This document shows positions 1 through 8,124 of a DNA stretch of 64,000 nucleotides, piece by piece. The translations under genes were made by a program, and so were the position numbers. The stretch's first letter is position 1; each line of letters begins with the position of its first letter. The notes under the pieces are model-generated. The model saw only the letters and a list, made by a program, of their open reading frames with translations, had not been told where the DNA came from and made no database searches. Source of the stretch: Umezawaea endophytica (GTDB lineage Bacteria > Actinomycetota > Actinomycetes > Mycobacteriales > Pseudonocardiaceae); the NCBI RefSeq assembly GCF_025061645.1, contig NZ_JANYMP010000011.1:1-64000 (forward strand). Reading direction: 5' to 3'.

Positions 1-469
1 CTTCCGTGGCGAAGCGTTGTGCGTCCCATCTGTTGTGGGCTTCCAGGAGTTTGCGGCCGATGCGTTTGAGATCGGCGATGTCACGGTCGTTTAGGTGGTC
101 GGAGAACGTGGCGGCCACGGTGTCCCGGTAGACGGCGGCGGTGGTGTTCTCGACCATTCGTCTGCCTTCCTCGGTCAGTACCGCGTGTACCAGCCTGCGG
201 TTGCCCGGTGGCTGTTCGCGGGCCACCCAGCCGCGTTTGACCAGGCGTTCTACCAGGCGGGTCACGCCGCTGGGGCTGACCGCCAGCAGGTCGGACAGGT
301 CGAGCATGCGGAGCCTGCCGCCGTTCATCTTCAGCCGGTAGAGGGCCGAGTGCTCCAGCAGCGAGCAGCCCGCCACGGCTTCCATGCGCTCGCTCATGGC
401 CGCTTGGGACGCCTCGACGCCCTGGTGCGCGTACAGCCAGGCCAGCAGGGCGTCGGTCGGCTCGGTCAT
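1..469 (-). CDS. MarR-family transcriptional regulator (3' end off the window edge)
   Basis: The reverse strand is open from an ATG at 469 to the left edge, giving 156 visible residues. They form a MarR winged helix: a helical N-terminus, a recognition segment at about residues 55-80 (LSDLLAVSPSGVTRLVERL), and a wing near 90-100 with the family-typical GNRRLVHAVLTEEG. The start at 469 is preferred over an in-frame ATG at 478 because AGG then lies 9 nt upstream. MarR proteins are dimeric repressors that usually respond to phenolics or oxidants and often control a divergent gene, here the NmrA-like gene at 528. Operator and ligand are inferred only. The C-terminus is outside the window. Confidence 0.85.
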   Translation of the reverse strand, partial: MTEPTDALLAWLYAHQGVEASQAAMSERMEAVAGCSLLEHSALYRLKMNGGRLRMLDLSDLLAVSPSGVTRLVERLVKRGWVAREQPPGNRRLVHAVLTEEGRRMVENTTAAVYRDTVAATFSDHLNDRDIADLKRIGRKLLEAHNRWDAQRFATE

Positions 470-501
470 GGTGGGCATCCTAGCAATTCGCTTGACTCCG
501 G

Positions 502-538
502 AATGTTTTCACCGTCAATCTTTCCCCATGAAAACATT
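502..538. promoter_or_regulatory. Inverted repeat between the MarR and NmrA-like genes; candidate operator
   Basis: AATGTTTTC (502-510) is matched perfectly by GAAAACATT (530-538). The right arm overlaps the ATG of the NmrA-like gene at 528. The arms are AT-rich in a GC-rich setting and lie in the divergent intergenic region of a MarR gene. The 19-nt spacer is longer than in a standard MarR palindrome, so two half-sites or a translation-blocking hairpin are alternatives. Confidence 0.5.
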
Positions 539-1373
539 GGTCACGGGTGCCACCGGCGCTCAAGGCGGTGCCGTCACCCGCCTGCTCCTCTCCCGAGGTC
601 ACGCTGTTCGCGCGCTCACCCGGAACCCGGCGACCGCGACCCACCTGCGTGACGCCGGAGCCGAGGTGGTCGGCGGTGACTTCGACGATCCCGCGTCGCT
701 CGTGTCCGCCCTGAACGGCGTCGACGCCGTGTTCGCGGTGACCACGCCGTTCGGCACCGATCCCGCAACCGAGGCGCGGCAGGGGATCGCGCTGGTGGAC
801 GCGGCTGCCGACGTCGGCCACGTCGTGTTCACGTCGGCCGCCAACGCCGATCGGGGCACCGGGGTCCCGCACTTCGACAGCAAGCAGCGGATCGAGGAGC
901 ACCTGGCGGGCAGCGGGGTGCCGTGGACCGTGCTCGGGCCTGCCGCGTTCGTGGACGACAAGTTCGGCGACTGGACGTTGAGCGGGTTGCGGAACGGGGT
1001 CCTCGGGCTGCCGATGCCGTCGGACGCGCCGCTGCACCTGGTCGCCGTGGCCGACATCGCGGCTGTCGCGGTGCTGGCGCTGGAGCAGCCGTCGCGCTTC
1101 GCCGGGGTGCGGCTCGACCTGGCAGGCGAGGTGACGACGCCCGTCGCGATGGCGGAGGCGTTGGAGAAGGCCATCGGGTCGCCGATTCGGCACCACCGGC
1201 CGCCGCTCGAGGTGATCGAGCGGCATTCGACGGACCTGGCGTTGATGTTCCGCTACTTCGCCGAGGTGGGGATGGACGTCGACGTGGCCGCCCTGCACGC
1301 GTCGCTGCCGGAGATCACCTGGACGCGGTACGCCGACGTCGTGGCGCTGCAACCGTGGAGCACGCTGCTCTGA
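528..1373 (+). CDS. NmrA-like NAD(P)-binding oxidoreductase
   Basis: This 281-residue protein begins MKTLVTGATGAQGGAV, a Rossmann GxxGxxG motif at residues 7-13, followed by RALTRNP typical of NmrA/HSCARG-like atypical short-chain dehydrogenases. The family binds NAD(P) as a redox sensor or acts as an NAD(P)H:quinone-type reductase. No Tyr-xxx-Lys catalytic pair is obvious, fitting the atypical group. The start at 528 is the first ATG before the glycine motif. An upstream extension to 384 would overlap the MarR gene and is rejected. The gene diverges from MarR across about 60 bp and is probably its target. It ends at a strong hairpin shared with nudC. The substrate is unknown. Confidence 0.85.
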   Translation: MKTLVTGATGAQGGAVTRLLLSRGHAVRALTRNPATATHLRDAGAEVVGGDFDDPASLVSALNGVDAVFAVTTPFGTDPATEARQGIALVDAAADVGHVVFTSAANADRGTGVPHFDSKQRIEEHLAGSGVPWTVLGPAAFVDDKFGDWTLSGLRNGVLGLPMPSDAPLHLVAVADIAAVAVLALEQPSRFAGVRLDLAGEVTTPVAMAEALEKAIGSPIRHHRPPLEVIERHSTDLALMFRYFAEVGMDVDVAALHASLPEITWTRYADVVALQPWSTLL

Positions 1374-1375
1374 GA

Positions 1376-1407
1376 CCGGGTGCGGTGGTCGCGGCCACCG
1401 CACCCGG
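1376..1407. terminator. Bidirectional terminator hairpin between the NmrA-like gene and nudC
   Basis: A perfect 13-bp stem (CCGGGTGCGGTGG at 1376-1388, its complement at 1395-1407) closes a 6-nt loop. It sits between two convergent genes (stops at 1373 and 1414). There is no long T-tract, as is usual for actinobacterial terminators. Confidence 0.8.
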
Positions 1408-1413
1408 ATCAGG

Positions 1414-2382
1414 CTAGGAGGCCTCGGCCCAGGAGGAGATCATCCGGTACGCGATGGACGCGCCGGGGGCCAGCAGGAGGTCTTCCACGCTGCCCGGTTC
1501 GGCCAAGGCCTGCCGGACCTGGGCACGGCTGACCCACTTGGCCTGGGCGATCTCGCCGTCCGCCGGTACCAGTTTCTCCGTGCGGTCCGCGGTGGCGGTG
1601 AAGCCGACCATCAAGGACCGGGGGAACGGCCACGGTTGGCTGCCGAGGTAGCGGATTGACGTGACGTTCACGCCTACCTCTTCTTCGATTTCCCTGGCTA
1701 CGCATGCTTCCAGGGATTCGCCTGCTTCTACGAAGCCCGCCAGGACTGAGTAGCGGCCTTCCGGCCAGCCCGCTCCCCTGGCCAGCAGCACGTTCTCGCC
1801 GTTGACGCCGACGCCGTCGTGGACCAGGCAGATGACGGCGGCGTCGGTGCGTGGGTACTCCTCGTGCGAGCACTTCGTGCACACGCGGGCCCAGCCGGAC
1901 TTGACGGAGTCTGTTGGGGAGCCGCAGCGGGCGCAGAATTTTGCGTTGCGGTGCCACGCGAAGGCCGCCACGGCGGAGGTCAGGAGGCCCGCGCCGGTGT
2001 CGTCCAGCAGTGCGCCCACGGCCCGCAGGTCGAGCCATTGCGGTTCCTCGGTCAACTCCGGGAACTGCCACGCGCGTGCGGCCGTGACCTGCACGTCCGT
2101 CTCGTCGTCCGCGAGCGGAACGCCCCAGTACGCCACGCCGTCCTGCTCACCCAGCAGGACGGCGGTGGCGGGCGGGGCGTCGCCGAAGTCCGGTGCGGGC
2201 TGGTCCACCAAGCGGGAGCCCTTGTCCACCACCAGGGTTCGGCCGCGCTTGTCGATCACCAGCACTCTGGACTTCGGCCACAGTGCGGCCAGGCGTTCGG
2301 TGTCCGCTCGCAGTGGTTCGCGTCGGTCGACGGTGAACCTGGAGAGTGCGGGCGGGCCGAGCAGTTCGAACGGGCCGGTCAC
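1414..2382 (-). CDS. nudC: NAD(+) diphosphatase / NADH pyrophosphatase NudC
   Basis: This 322-residue protein has a zinc ribbon formed by CARC near residue 149 and CTKC near 171, followed by the Nudix box (G-x5-E-x7-RE-x2-EE-x-GV, about 212-234) and the NudC signature SQPWPFPRSLM near 247. The family hydrolyses NAD(H) to NMN(H) and AMP and can remove NAD caps from RNA. Length and domain order are standard. Its ATG overlaps the stop of the upstream M16 gene by 4 bp, so it is the last gene of the minus-strand DUF2207-M16-M16-nudC operon. In M. tuberculosis, nudC (Rv3199c) likewise lies near the K+ channel and adnAB genes. Confidence 0.95.
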   Translation of the reverse strand: MTGPFELLGPPALSRFTVDRREPLRADTERLAALWPKSRVLVIDKRGRTLVVDKGSRLVDQPAPDFGDAPPATAVLLGEQDGVAYWGVPLADDETDVQVTAARAWQFPELTEEPQWLDLRAVGALLDDTGAGLLTSAVAAFAWHRNAKFCARCGSPTDSVKSGWARVCTKCSHEEYPRTDAAVICLVHDGVGVNGENVLLARGAGWPEGRYSVLAGFVEAGESLEACVAREIEEEVGVNVTSIRYLGSQPWPFPRSLMVGFTATADRTEKLVPADGEIAQAKWVSRAQVRQALAEPGSVEDLLLAPGASIAYRMISSWAEAS

Positions 2383-3767
2383 GGCAGCGTCACACCGCCC
2401 AGCGCCTTGAGCTGCGGCGCGAGCTTGTCCGCGTCGCCGACCAGGACGCCGGTGAACGCGGTCGGGGCGAAGAACTCCAGTGCCGCTGCGGCGACTTCCT
2501 CGACGGTGACCTTGGCGAGTCGCTCCGGGTGGGCCACGAACCAGTCCAGGTCGAGGCCCAGGCCTGCGAGGCTCACCAGGAACGACGCCAGGCCGCCCTG
2601 CGACGAGGTGGCGGTCAGGAGGGAGCCGATGGCGTACCGGCGGGCCACGTCCACCTCGTCCGCTGTCGGCGGTACGAGACCGAGGCGGGCCAGTTCGTAG
2701 CGGGTCTCCAGCAGGGCGGCCGCCGTCACGTCGCTCGCGGTGTCCGCGTCGATCATCAGGCTGGCGCCGTGCGGGGTGAACTCCGGGTGCGAGCGGGCGC
2801 TGTAGGTGTAGCCCTTGTCCTCGCGGATGTTCTCCACCAGGCGGGAGGAGAAGAAGCCGCCGTAGACCAGGTTCGCGATCTGGAGCGCCGGGTACTTCGG
2901 GTCGGTCCGCTGGACCGCGCGGGCCGCCAGCCGGATCTGCGACTGCACCGCGCCGGGGCGGTGGATCAGCACGACGTCGCCGGCCGCGACCTGGGGCAGC
3001 GGGCTGATCGTGACGGCTGTGCCCTCGCCGGTCCAGCCGGACAGCACGGACTCGACCGTGCCGATGACCGAGTCCGGGTCGATGTCGCCGACCAGCACGA
3101 GCACGGAACCCCTGGGCAGCACGGCCTTCGCGTGCAGCGCGACGACGTCCTCGCGGGACACCCGCGCGACCTCCTCGGCCTCCGGCATCTCCTTGGCGAA
3201 CGGGTGGTCGCCGTAGAGGTGCTTCTGGAGGGCTTCGCGGGCGATCACGTTCGGCTGCGAGCGGGCCAGCGCGATCCGCTCGACGAGGCGGTCGCGTTCG
3301 CGGTCCACCTCGTCGGCCGGGTAGGTCGCGCCGGTCAGCACGTCGCGGATCACGTCGAGCACGGTGTCCAGGCCGGTGGCCAGGACGCTGCCGGAGATGC
3401 TCAGGCGCTCGGGGTCGACGACCGCGTCCAGCTCCGAGCCGACCAGCGCCAGCTCGGTGTCGATCGCGATGCGGTCGCGGGTCGCGGTGCCGGTGAGGAT
3501 CGTGTTCGCCAGCACCTCGCCCCCCGCCGCGTGCTGCGAGCCGACGCTGGTGGCCGCCGGGTCGGCGAACGGGATCCGCAGGCGCACCTCGACCATCGGC
3601 ACGGACGCGCGGCGGACCGCGATCACCCGCAGGCCGTTGGCGATCGTCGTGTCCACGGTGGACAGGTCGGCGGGCGCGCGCTGCTCGCCCAGTTCCGGAA
3701 GCGGGCGGGGCCCCTGCTCCGTGCGGCCGATCTCCTCGGCGCTGCGGTGCGAAACGGGGACGCTCAC
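2379..3767 (-). CDS. M16-family peptidase subunit lacking the zinc motif (beta-like)
   Basis: This 462-residue protein has the pitrilysin fold (TTIANGLRVIAVRRASVP near residue 40) but no HxxEH zinc motif. It retains the R/Y motif of non-catalytic partner subunits, GGFFSSRLVENIREDKGY, near residues 302-320. In two-subunit M16B enzymes one subunit binds zinc and the other supplies the R/Y motif. The upstream neighbour has HLFEH, so the pair probably forms a heterodimer. The genes overlap by 4 bp, as do this gene and nudC, implying translational coupling. A Pro/Glu-rich extension of about 35 residues precedes the fold. The peptide substrate is unknown. Confidence 0.9.
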   Translation of the reverse strand: MSVPVSHRSAEEIGRTEQGPRPLPELGEQRAPADLSTVDTTIANGLRVIAVRRASVPMVEVRLRIPFADPAATSVGSQHAAGGEVLANTILTGTATRDRIAIDTELALVGSELDAVVDPERLSISGSVLATGLDTVLDVIRDVLTGATYPADEVDRERDRLVERIALARSQPNVIAREALQKHLYGDHPFAKEMPEAEEVARVSREDVVALHAKAVLPRGSVLVLVGDIDPDSVIGTVESVLSGWTGEGTAVTISPLPQVAAGDVVLIHRPGAVQSQIRLAARAVQRTDPKYPALQIANLVYGGFFSSRLVENIREDKGYTYSARSHPEFTPHGASLMIDADTASDVTAAALLETRYELARLGLVPPTADEVDVARRYAIGSLLTATSSQGGLASFLVSLAGLGLDLDWFVAHPERLAKVTVEEVAAAALEFFAPTAFTGVLVGDADKLAPQLKALGGVTLP

Positions 3768-5053
3768 TCGGTACCTCCGGCGGTGGCGGGGTTGACGATC
3801 AGGACGGCGCGCGAGTCGGGACGCAGGGCCTTCGCGGCGGCGGAGACCTCGTCCACGGTCACGGCGGCGATGCGGTCCGGCAGCTCGTGGATCAGTTCGG
3901 CCCGGCCGAACAGCAGCTCCGCGGACCCGAAGGCCAGCGTGCGGTTCGTGAGCCGGTCGTGCTCGCGGTGCATGGTGGACGCCCAGCGGGCCGTCACCTT
4001 GGCCAGCTCCTCGACCGTCGGCGGCTCCTCGGCGAGGAGCTGCAACTCCTCGTCCAGCGCGGCGATGACCCGGTCGACGGGCACGTCCGGCGCGTGGATC
4101 GCGGTGATCGTGAAGCTGTCCGGGTCACGGGCCTCGAGCGGTCCGAACAGGCCGCAGCCCGCGTTGATGTCCGTGACGATGGCGTCGCGGTGCACCAGGC
4201 GCTGCTGGAGGCGGGAGCCGTCGCCGTCGGTCAGCACGCCCGCCAGCACCAGGTAGGCGAGGTAGGCGTCCAGTTCGGTCACCGGGTCCGGGACGCGGTA
4301 GCCGATCGCGACGGCCGGGAACGGCGCGTGCGGGTCGGTCTGCTCGGCGCGGATCTCGCCCTTGGGGGCGTCCTCGGCGAACGACGGGCGCTCCGGCACG
4401 GTCCGCGCGGGGACGTCGCCGAAGTGCTTCTCGACCAGTTCGGTCGCGTTCTCGACGGTGAAGTCGCCCGCCACGGTCAGCACGGCGTTGCCCGGCGCGT
4501 AGTAGGTGTCGAAGAAGGCCGCGCAGTCCTCGACGGTCGCGTTCTCCAGGTCGGTGAAGTCGCCGTAGCCGTTGTGGGCGTTCGGGAACGTCTTGAACAG
4601 CACCGGGGGCAGCAGGATCCAGGGGAAGCCGCCGTACGGCCGGTTCAGCACGTTGAGGCGGATCTCCTCCTTCACCACGTCGATCTGGTTGTTGAGGTTC
4701 TCCTGGGTGATCTTCGGGGCGCGCATGCGGTCCGCTTCGAGGAACAGCGCGCGCTCCAGTGCCGCCGACGGCAGCACCTCGTAGTAGTCGGTGTAGTCGG
4801 GGTGCGTCGATCCGTTGAACGTGCCGCCAGAGGACTGCACGTGCCGGAAGTGCGCGAGCTTCTCCAGGCTCTCGCTGCCCTGGAACATCAGGTGTTCGAA
4901 CAGGTGCGCGAAGCCGGTGCGCCCTTCGGGCTCGGACCGGAAGCCGACGTCGTAGTGCACGCTCACGCCGACCACCGGGGCACTCGTATCGGGGGCGAGC
5001 ACCACCCGCAGTCCGTTGGGAAGCGTGAACCTGTGCAGTTCGGGTAGCGCCAT
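3764..5053 (-). CDS. M16-family zinc metallopeptidase, catalytic subunit
   Basis: This 429-residue protein begins MALPELHRFTLPNGLRVVL. It carries the inverted zinc motif H50-LF-E53-H54 and a downstream acidic segment (DVVKEEIRLN, near 130) that should provide the third zinc ligand. M16 enzymes cut peptides up to a few kilodaltons inside a clamshell chamber. There is no signal peptide, so it is probably cytoplasmic. The ATG lies 9 bp after the stop of the DUF2207 gene. The stop overlaps the start of the zinc-less M16 partner, which would complete the chamber. Confidence 0.92.
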   Translation of the reverse strand: MALPELHRFTLPNGLRVVLAPDTSAPVVGVSVHYDVGFRSEPEGRTGFAHLFEHLMFQGSESLEKLAHFRHVQSSGGTFNGSTHPDYTDYYEVLPSAALERALFLEADRMRAPKITQENLNNQIDVVKEEIRLNVLNRPYGGFPWILLPPVLFKTFPNAHNGYGDFTDLENATVEDCAAFFDTYYAPGNAVLTVAGDFTVENATELVEKHFGDVPARTVPERPSFAEDAPKGEIRAEQTDPHAPFPAVAIGYRVPDPVTELDAYLAYLVLAGVLTDGDGSRLQQRLVHRDAIVTDINAGCGLFGPLEARDPDSFTITAIHAPDVPVDRVIAALDEELQLLAEEPPTVEELAKVTARWASTMHREHDRLTNRTLAFGSAELLFGRAELIHELPDRIAAVTVDEVSAAAKALRPDSRAVLIVNPATAGGTE

Positions 5054-5062
5054 ACGAGCAGC

Positions 5063-6742
5063 CTACGGCTTCTGGCCCCTGAGTGATCGGAGGTGCCCCG
5101 CCTGGGCGAGCACACCGTCGAGCGCGCCGAGGAACGCCGGGAAGTGCCGGGCGAACCGGCCGAGATCCGGGCTGCTCTCGGACTCGCCGAACCAGTACAG
5201 GCCCGGCGTGCCGCCCGTGCCGGACGCCAGCGGGGCGAACGCGCCGAGCCAGCGGTCCGTCGCCCCGAGCACCACGGCGTAGGGCAGGGAGCGGGAGAAG
5301 ACCATCTCGCGGTCGGCTTCGGGGATGTCGCCCGGCGAGACCGCGTGGAGGTAGCCGCGCAGGCCGCGGACGTGCTCCAGCAGGGCGCTGCCGCGCTTGG
5401 TGCGGGCGGGCATCGAGCGGGCGCCGACCGTGAGGGCCAGGCCCGCGACCACGACGACCAGCCCGAGCAGGGCCGCGCCGCCGCTGAACGCGAGGCCGAC
5501 GGTGAGCCCGACCCCGGCCACCGCGAGCACCACCCCGTAGAGCGACCACCGGCCGCGGACGGCGTCCGGGCGGCGGGTGAACCAGTTCTTGTCGACGACG
5601 TCGGTGTAGAGGCGGTCGCGCACCTCGCCGAGGTCGATCTTGCGGCTGCGCAGCTCGGAGACCAGCACGGAGTCGGTGCCGTCCGGCAGCAACGCCGCGA
5701 AGACCGCGCGCTCGTAGCCGGACAGCGAGTCGTCGACCGGGTTGCGCCGGACCAGCGTCCAGTCGAGCACCCCGCCCGCCGACCCGACCTCGGAGATCCA
5801 CAGGTAGTTGCGGACGGCGAGGTCGATGATCGTCGCGGTCACGTCCACCACGTCGACGTGCTCGTCGACGACCGTGCCGACCTGGCCGGGGAGCACCCCG
5901 TCCGGCGAGGCGAACGCGACGCCGCCGCCGGGTCCCGCGACCAGCACGTCGACCGGTCCGACGTCGGCGGCCAGCGCGCGGGCGTCGCGGCCGCGCAGGA
6001 ACCAGATCAGGGCGAACCCGCCGACCAGCACGACCACCAGCACCAGCAGCGCGACGGCGCCCGCCGGGGTGAGGGCGAACGCGGCGGCCAGGCCACCGCT
6101 CTCCACGACCCTGGCGTTCGCGGGCGCGGCCCCGTCCTGGAGGCCGACCGCGATGTCGACCCGGTCGCCGGGCGCCAGGCCGACCTCCTTCGCCCGCACG
6201 CCACGGCCGTCACCGAGTTCGGCGGTCGTGCACGGCGACGACGAGCTCGGCGGACCGGCCAGGCACGTCACCGACCTGGGCGCGTCCGGCGCGATGACCG
6301 ACAGCGAGACCGAGTCGAGGGGGGTGTCCCACCCACTGGCGGGCTGCCAGCGCAACTCCAAGGTGTCACCGATTTGAGCGACTGCGCCGATCAGCACGTA
6401 GTGAATAGTGGAGGTGCCGGAGTTCACCGAGACGGTGAACTCCTCGGCGTTCGCGGACGCCGAGCCAGAGCCCTCGACGGAGGCGTCATTGATCTCGAAC
6501 ACCCGGTCGCGGTTCTCGCCGACGGCGATCCGCAGCGGCACCGTGCGCCGCGCGGTCGTGCCCTCGGGCACCGTGACGACCTCGGTGACGGTGACCTTGC
6601 CGTCGCGTTCCAGCTTGAGCCGGACATCGGTCCCGAAGGCTCCGGGGAGCGGCTGGCCGCTGGTGGGTTGGGCGGACGCGGGCCCCGCGAGACCGCACAG
6701 CGCGACCGCGCCGATCAGCGCCACTCCCCAGTTTTTCAACAC
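5063..6742 (-). CDS. DUF2207 domain membrane protein
   Basis: With a GTG start at 6742 the product is 559 residues and opens with a signal peptide (VLKNWGVALIGAVALCGLAG, then ASAQ). An extracytoplasmic DUF2207-type beta-rich region follows, then a membrane segment (GAVALLVLVVVLVGGFALIW), a cytoplasmic region, and two more membrane segments near residues 400-445. A longer reading to 6937 adds a Pro/Ala-rich stretch before the signal peptide and overlaps the divergent gene, so it is rejected. The neighbouring TTG at 6739 is an alternative start. It is the first gene of the operon with M16, M16 and nudC. Function is unknown, although DUF2207 proteins are often linked to surface or stress functions. 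Confidence 0.8.
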   Translation of the reverse strand: MLKNWGVALIGAVALCGLAGPASAQPTSGQPLPGAFGTDVRLKLERDGKVTVTEVVTVPEGTTARRTVPLRIAVGENRDRVFEINDASVEGSGSASANAEEFTVSVNSGTSTIHYVLIGAVAQIGDTLELRWQPASGWDTPLDSVSLSVIAPDAPRSVTCLAGPPSSSSPCTTAELGDGRGVRAKEVGLAPGDRVDIAVGLQDGAAPANARVVESGGLAAAFALTPAGAVALLVLVVVLVGGFALIWFLRGRDARALAADVGPVDVLVAGPGGGVAFASPDGVLPGQVGTVVDEHVDVVDVTATIIDLAVRNYLWISEVGSAGGVLDWTLVRRNPVDDSLSGYERAVFAALLPDGTDSVLVSELRSRKIDLGEVRDRLYTDVVDKNWFTRRPDAVRGRWSLYGVVLAVAGVGLTVGLAFSGGAALLGLVVVVAGLALTVGARSMPARTKRGSALLEHVRGLRGYLHAVSPGDIPEADREMVFSRSLPYAVVLGATDRWLGAFAPLASGTGGTPGLYWFGESESSPDLGRFARHFPAFLGALDGVLAQAGHLRSLRGQKP

Positions 6743-6775
6743 GGCCGCGGACAATAGCGGAGTCCGCCTATGCTC

Positions 6776-6803
6776 TTGTGCTGATTCGGGTAGAAGCGAT
6801 AAT
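6776..6803 (+). promoter_or_regulatory. Possible promoter for the first zinc metallopeptidase gene
   Basis: TTGTGC (6776-6781) and GATAAT (6798-6803) are spaced by 16 nt in the 77-bp gap between divergent genes. Transcription would start close to 6810, just ahead of the ATG at 6820, giving a very short leader. The match is reasonable but untested. Confidence 0.35.
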
Positions 6804-6819
6804 GGGGGAACCTCAACCA

Positions 6820-8121
6820 ATGACGCAACCACCGCCGCCGGGAGGCTGGCCGCCGCCCCGACCGGTAGGGCCGCCTCCGCTGCCCGCGCCATTGCACCCC
6901 CAGCAGCAGCCGGGTCAGGGGCCCCCGCAGCAGTCACAGTGGCCCGGCCTGCGCCCCCAGCCGCAGCAGGCCCTCCCGCCGCTGCCGCCGCCGCGCCCGG
7001 TCATGCCGCCACCGATGGCCGCGCCGCCGCCCGGCGCGTGGGGCCCGCCGCCGCCCCACCAGACCCAGTTCCAGCAGCGCCCGGTCCCGCCGGGTCCGCC
7101 AGGCCCGCCCGGCTGGGGTCCGCCGCCGCAGTACCCGCCCTACCAGCCTAAGAAGAGCAACGGCCCGGTCCTCGCGGGTGTGCTGTTCGCCGTCGCGATC
7201 CTCGGCATCGCGGTCATCGGCGTGGTCGCCGCCACCGGCACGGCCAGCCGCGCCAGCGACGCCGGGTACGCCGGGTACTCGACGTACAGCTACACGCCCC
7301 CGACGACGACCACGACCACCGCGGCGACGACGAGCGGCGGCCGCGCCAGCACCAGCCGCTCCGCGACCGCGTCGGCCACCTCGTCGAAGCCCGCGGGCCC
7401 GAAGGCGGTGATCAAGCTCGGCGACAACCCGATCCACAAGGCCGGGCTCGGCGCGTTCGACATCGACGGCTGCCCGCTGCCCGGCATGGACTACTCCCCC
7501 GCCGGTCAGGACAGCTTCCTGCGGGCCGCGCTGCCGTGCATCGAGAACATGTGGAAGCCGTCGTTCACCAAGGCCAACCTGCCGTACCAGCCCGTCGAGC
7601 TGGTCATCGTCACGTCCGCCATCACCAACCCGTGCGGCCAGATGGGTCCGGACCGGACCGCGATGTACTGCGACGGGACGATCTACTGGACGGCGAACTA
7701 CTACGCGAGCGAGCAGGGCTCGAACAACCCGAACCACCCCGGCAAGTACCTGGGGCAGCTCGCGCACGAGTACGGTCACCACATCCAGTGGCTGTCCGGG
7801 ATCCTGCGGGCCTCGGGCGAGGCGCAGTACGACAAGGGCGGCTGGGACACCCCGGCAGGCCTGGACCTGAACCGCCGCAAGGAGTTGCAGGCGACCTGCT
7901 TCGGCGGGATGACCCTCGCACCTCTCTCGCACGGTGCCATCCCGAGGGACGTGATCGACGTGGCGCTGCGCGACGCGAGCACCAGGGGCGACTACCCCGT
8001 GTACCCCACCCGCGACCACGGCGCGCCCGAGCGCAACGCCCAGTGGGTCATGGACGGGTTCACCAACAACGAGACGAGCGCCTGCAACACGTGGGTGTCG
8101 GACCCGCAGAGCGTTAGCTGA
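6820..8121 (+). CDS. Neutral zinc metallopeptidase, membrane-anchored, proline-rich N-terminus
   Basis: This 433-residue protein begins at an ATG with GGGGGA about 10 nt upstream (MTQPPPPGGWPPP). Residues 1-113 are extremely Pro/Gln-rich. One membrane helix follows (about 115-140, VLAGVLFAVAILGIAVIGVV), then a Thr/Ser-rich linker and an extracellular catalytic domain. The domain holds the zinc motif HEYGHHIQ near 316-323 and the family segments LNRRKELQATCFGG and NETSACNTW, as in the YpfJ-like neutral zinc metallopeptidases (Zn_peptidase family). The proline-rich cytoplasmic tail resembles actinobacterial tails that bind signalling or septal proteins. It is followed 3 bp later by a paralogue. 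The substrate is unknown. Confidence 0.88.
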   Translation: MTQPPPPGGWPPPRPVGPPPLPAPLHPQQQPGQGPPQQSQWPGLRPQPQQALPPLPPPRPVMPPPMAAPPPGAWGPPPPHQTQFQQRPVPPGPPGPPGWGPPPQYPPYQPKKSNGPVLAGVLFAVAILGIAVIGVVAATGTASRASDAGYAGYSTYSYTPPTTTTTTAATTSGGRASTSRSATASATSSKPAGPKAVIKLGDNPIHKAGLGAFDIDGCPLPGMDYSPAGQDSFLRAALPCIENMWKPSFTKANLPYQPVELVIVTSAITNPCGQMGPDRTAMYCDGTIYWTANYYASEQGSNNPNHPGKYLGQLAHEYGHHIQWLSGILRASGEAQYDKGGWDTPAGLDLNRRKELQATCFGGMTLAPLSHGAIPRDVIDVALRDASTRGDYPVYPTRDHGAPERNAQWVMDGFTNNETSACNTWVSDPQSVS

Positions 8122-8124
8122 CGG

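Noticed and set aside
5093-6757. Plus-strand 554-residue frame opposite the DUF2207 gene
   Set aside because: No start signal or domain; codon bias belongs to the minus-strand gene with a signal peptide and membrane helices.
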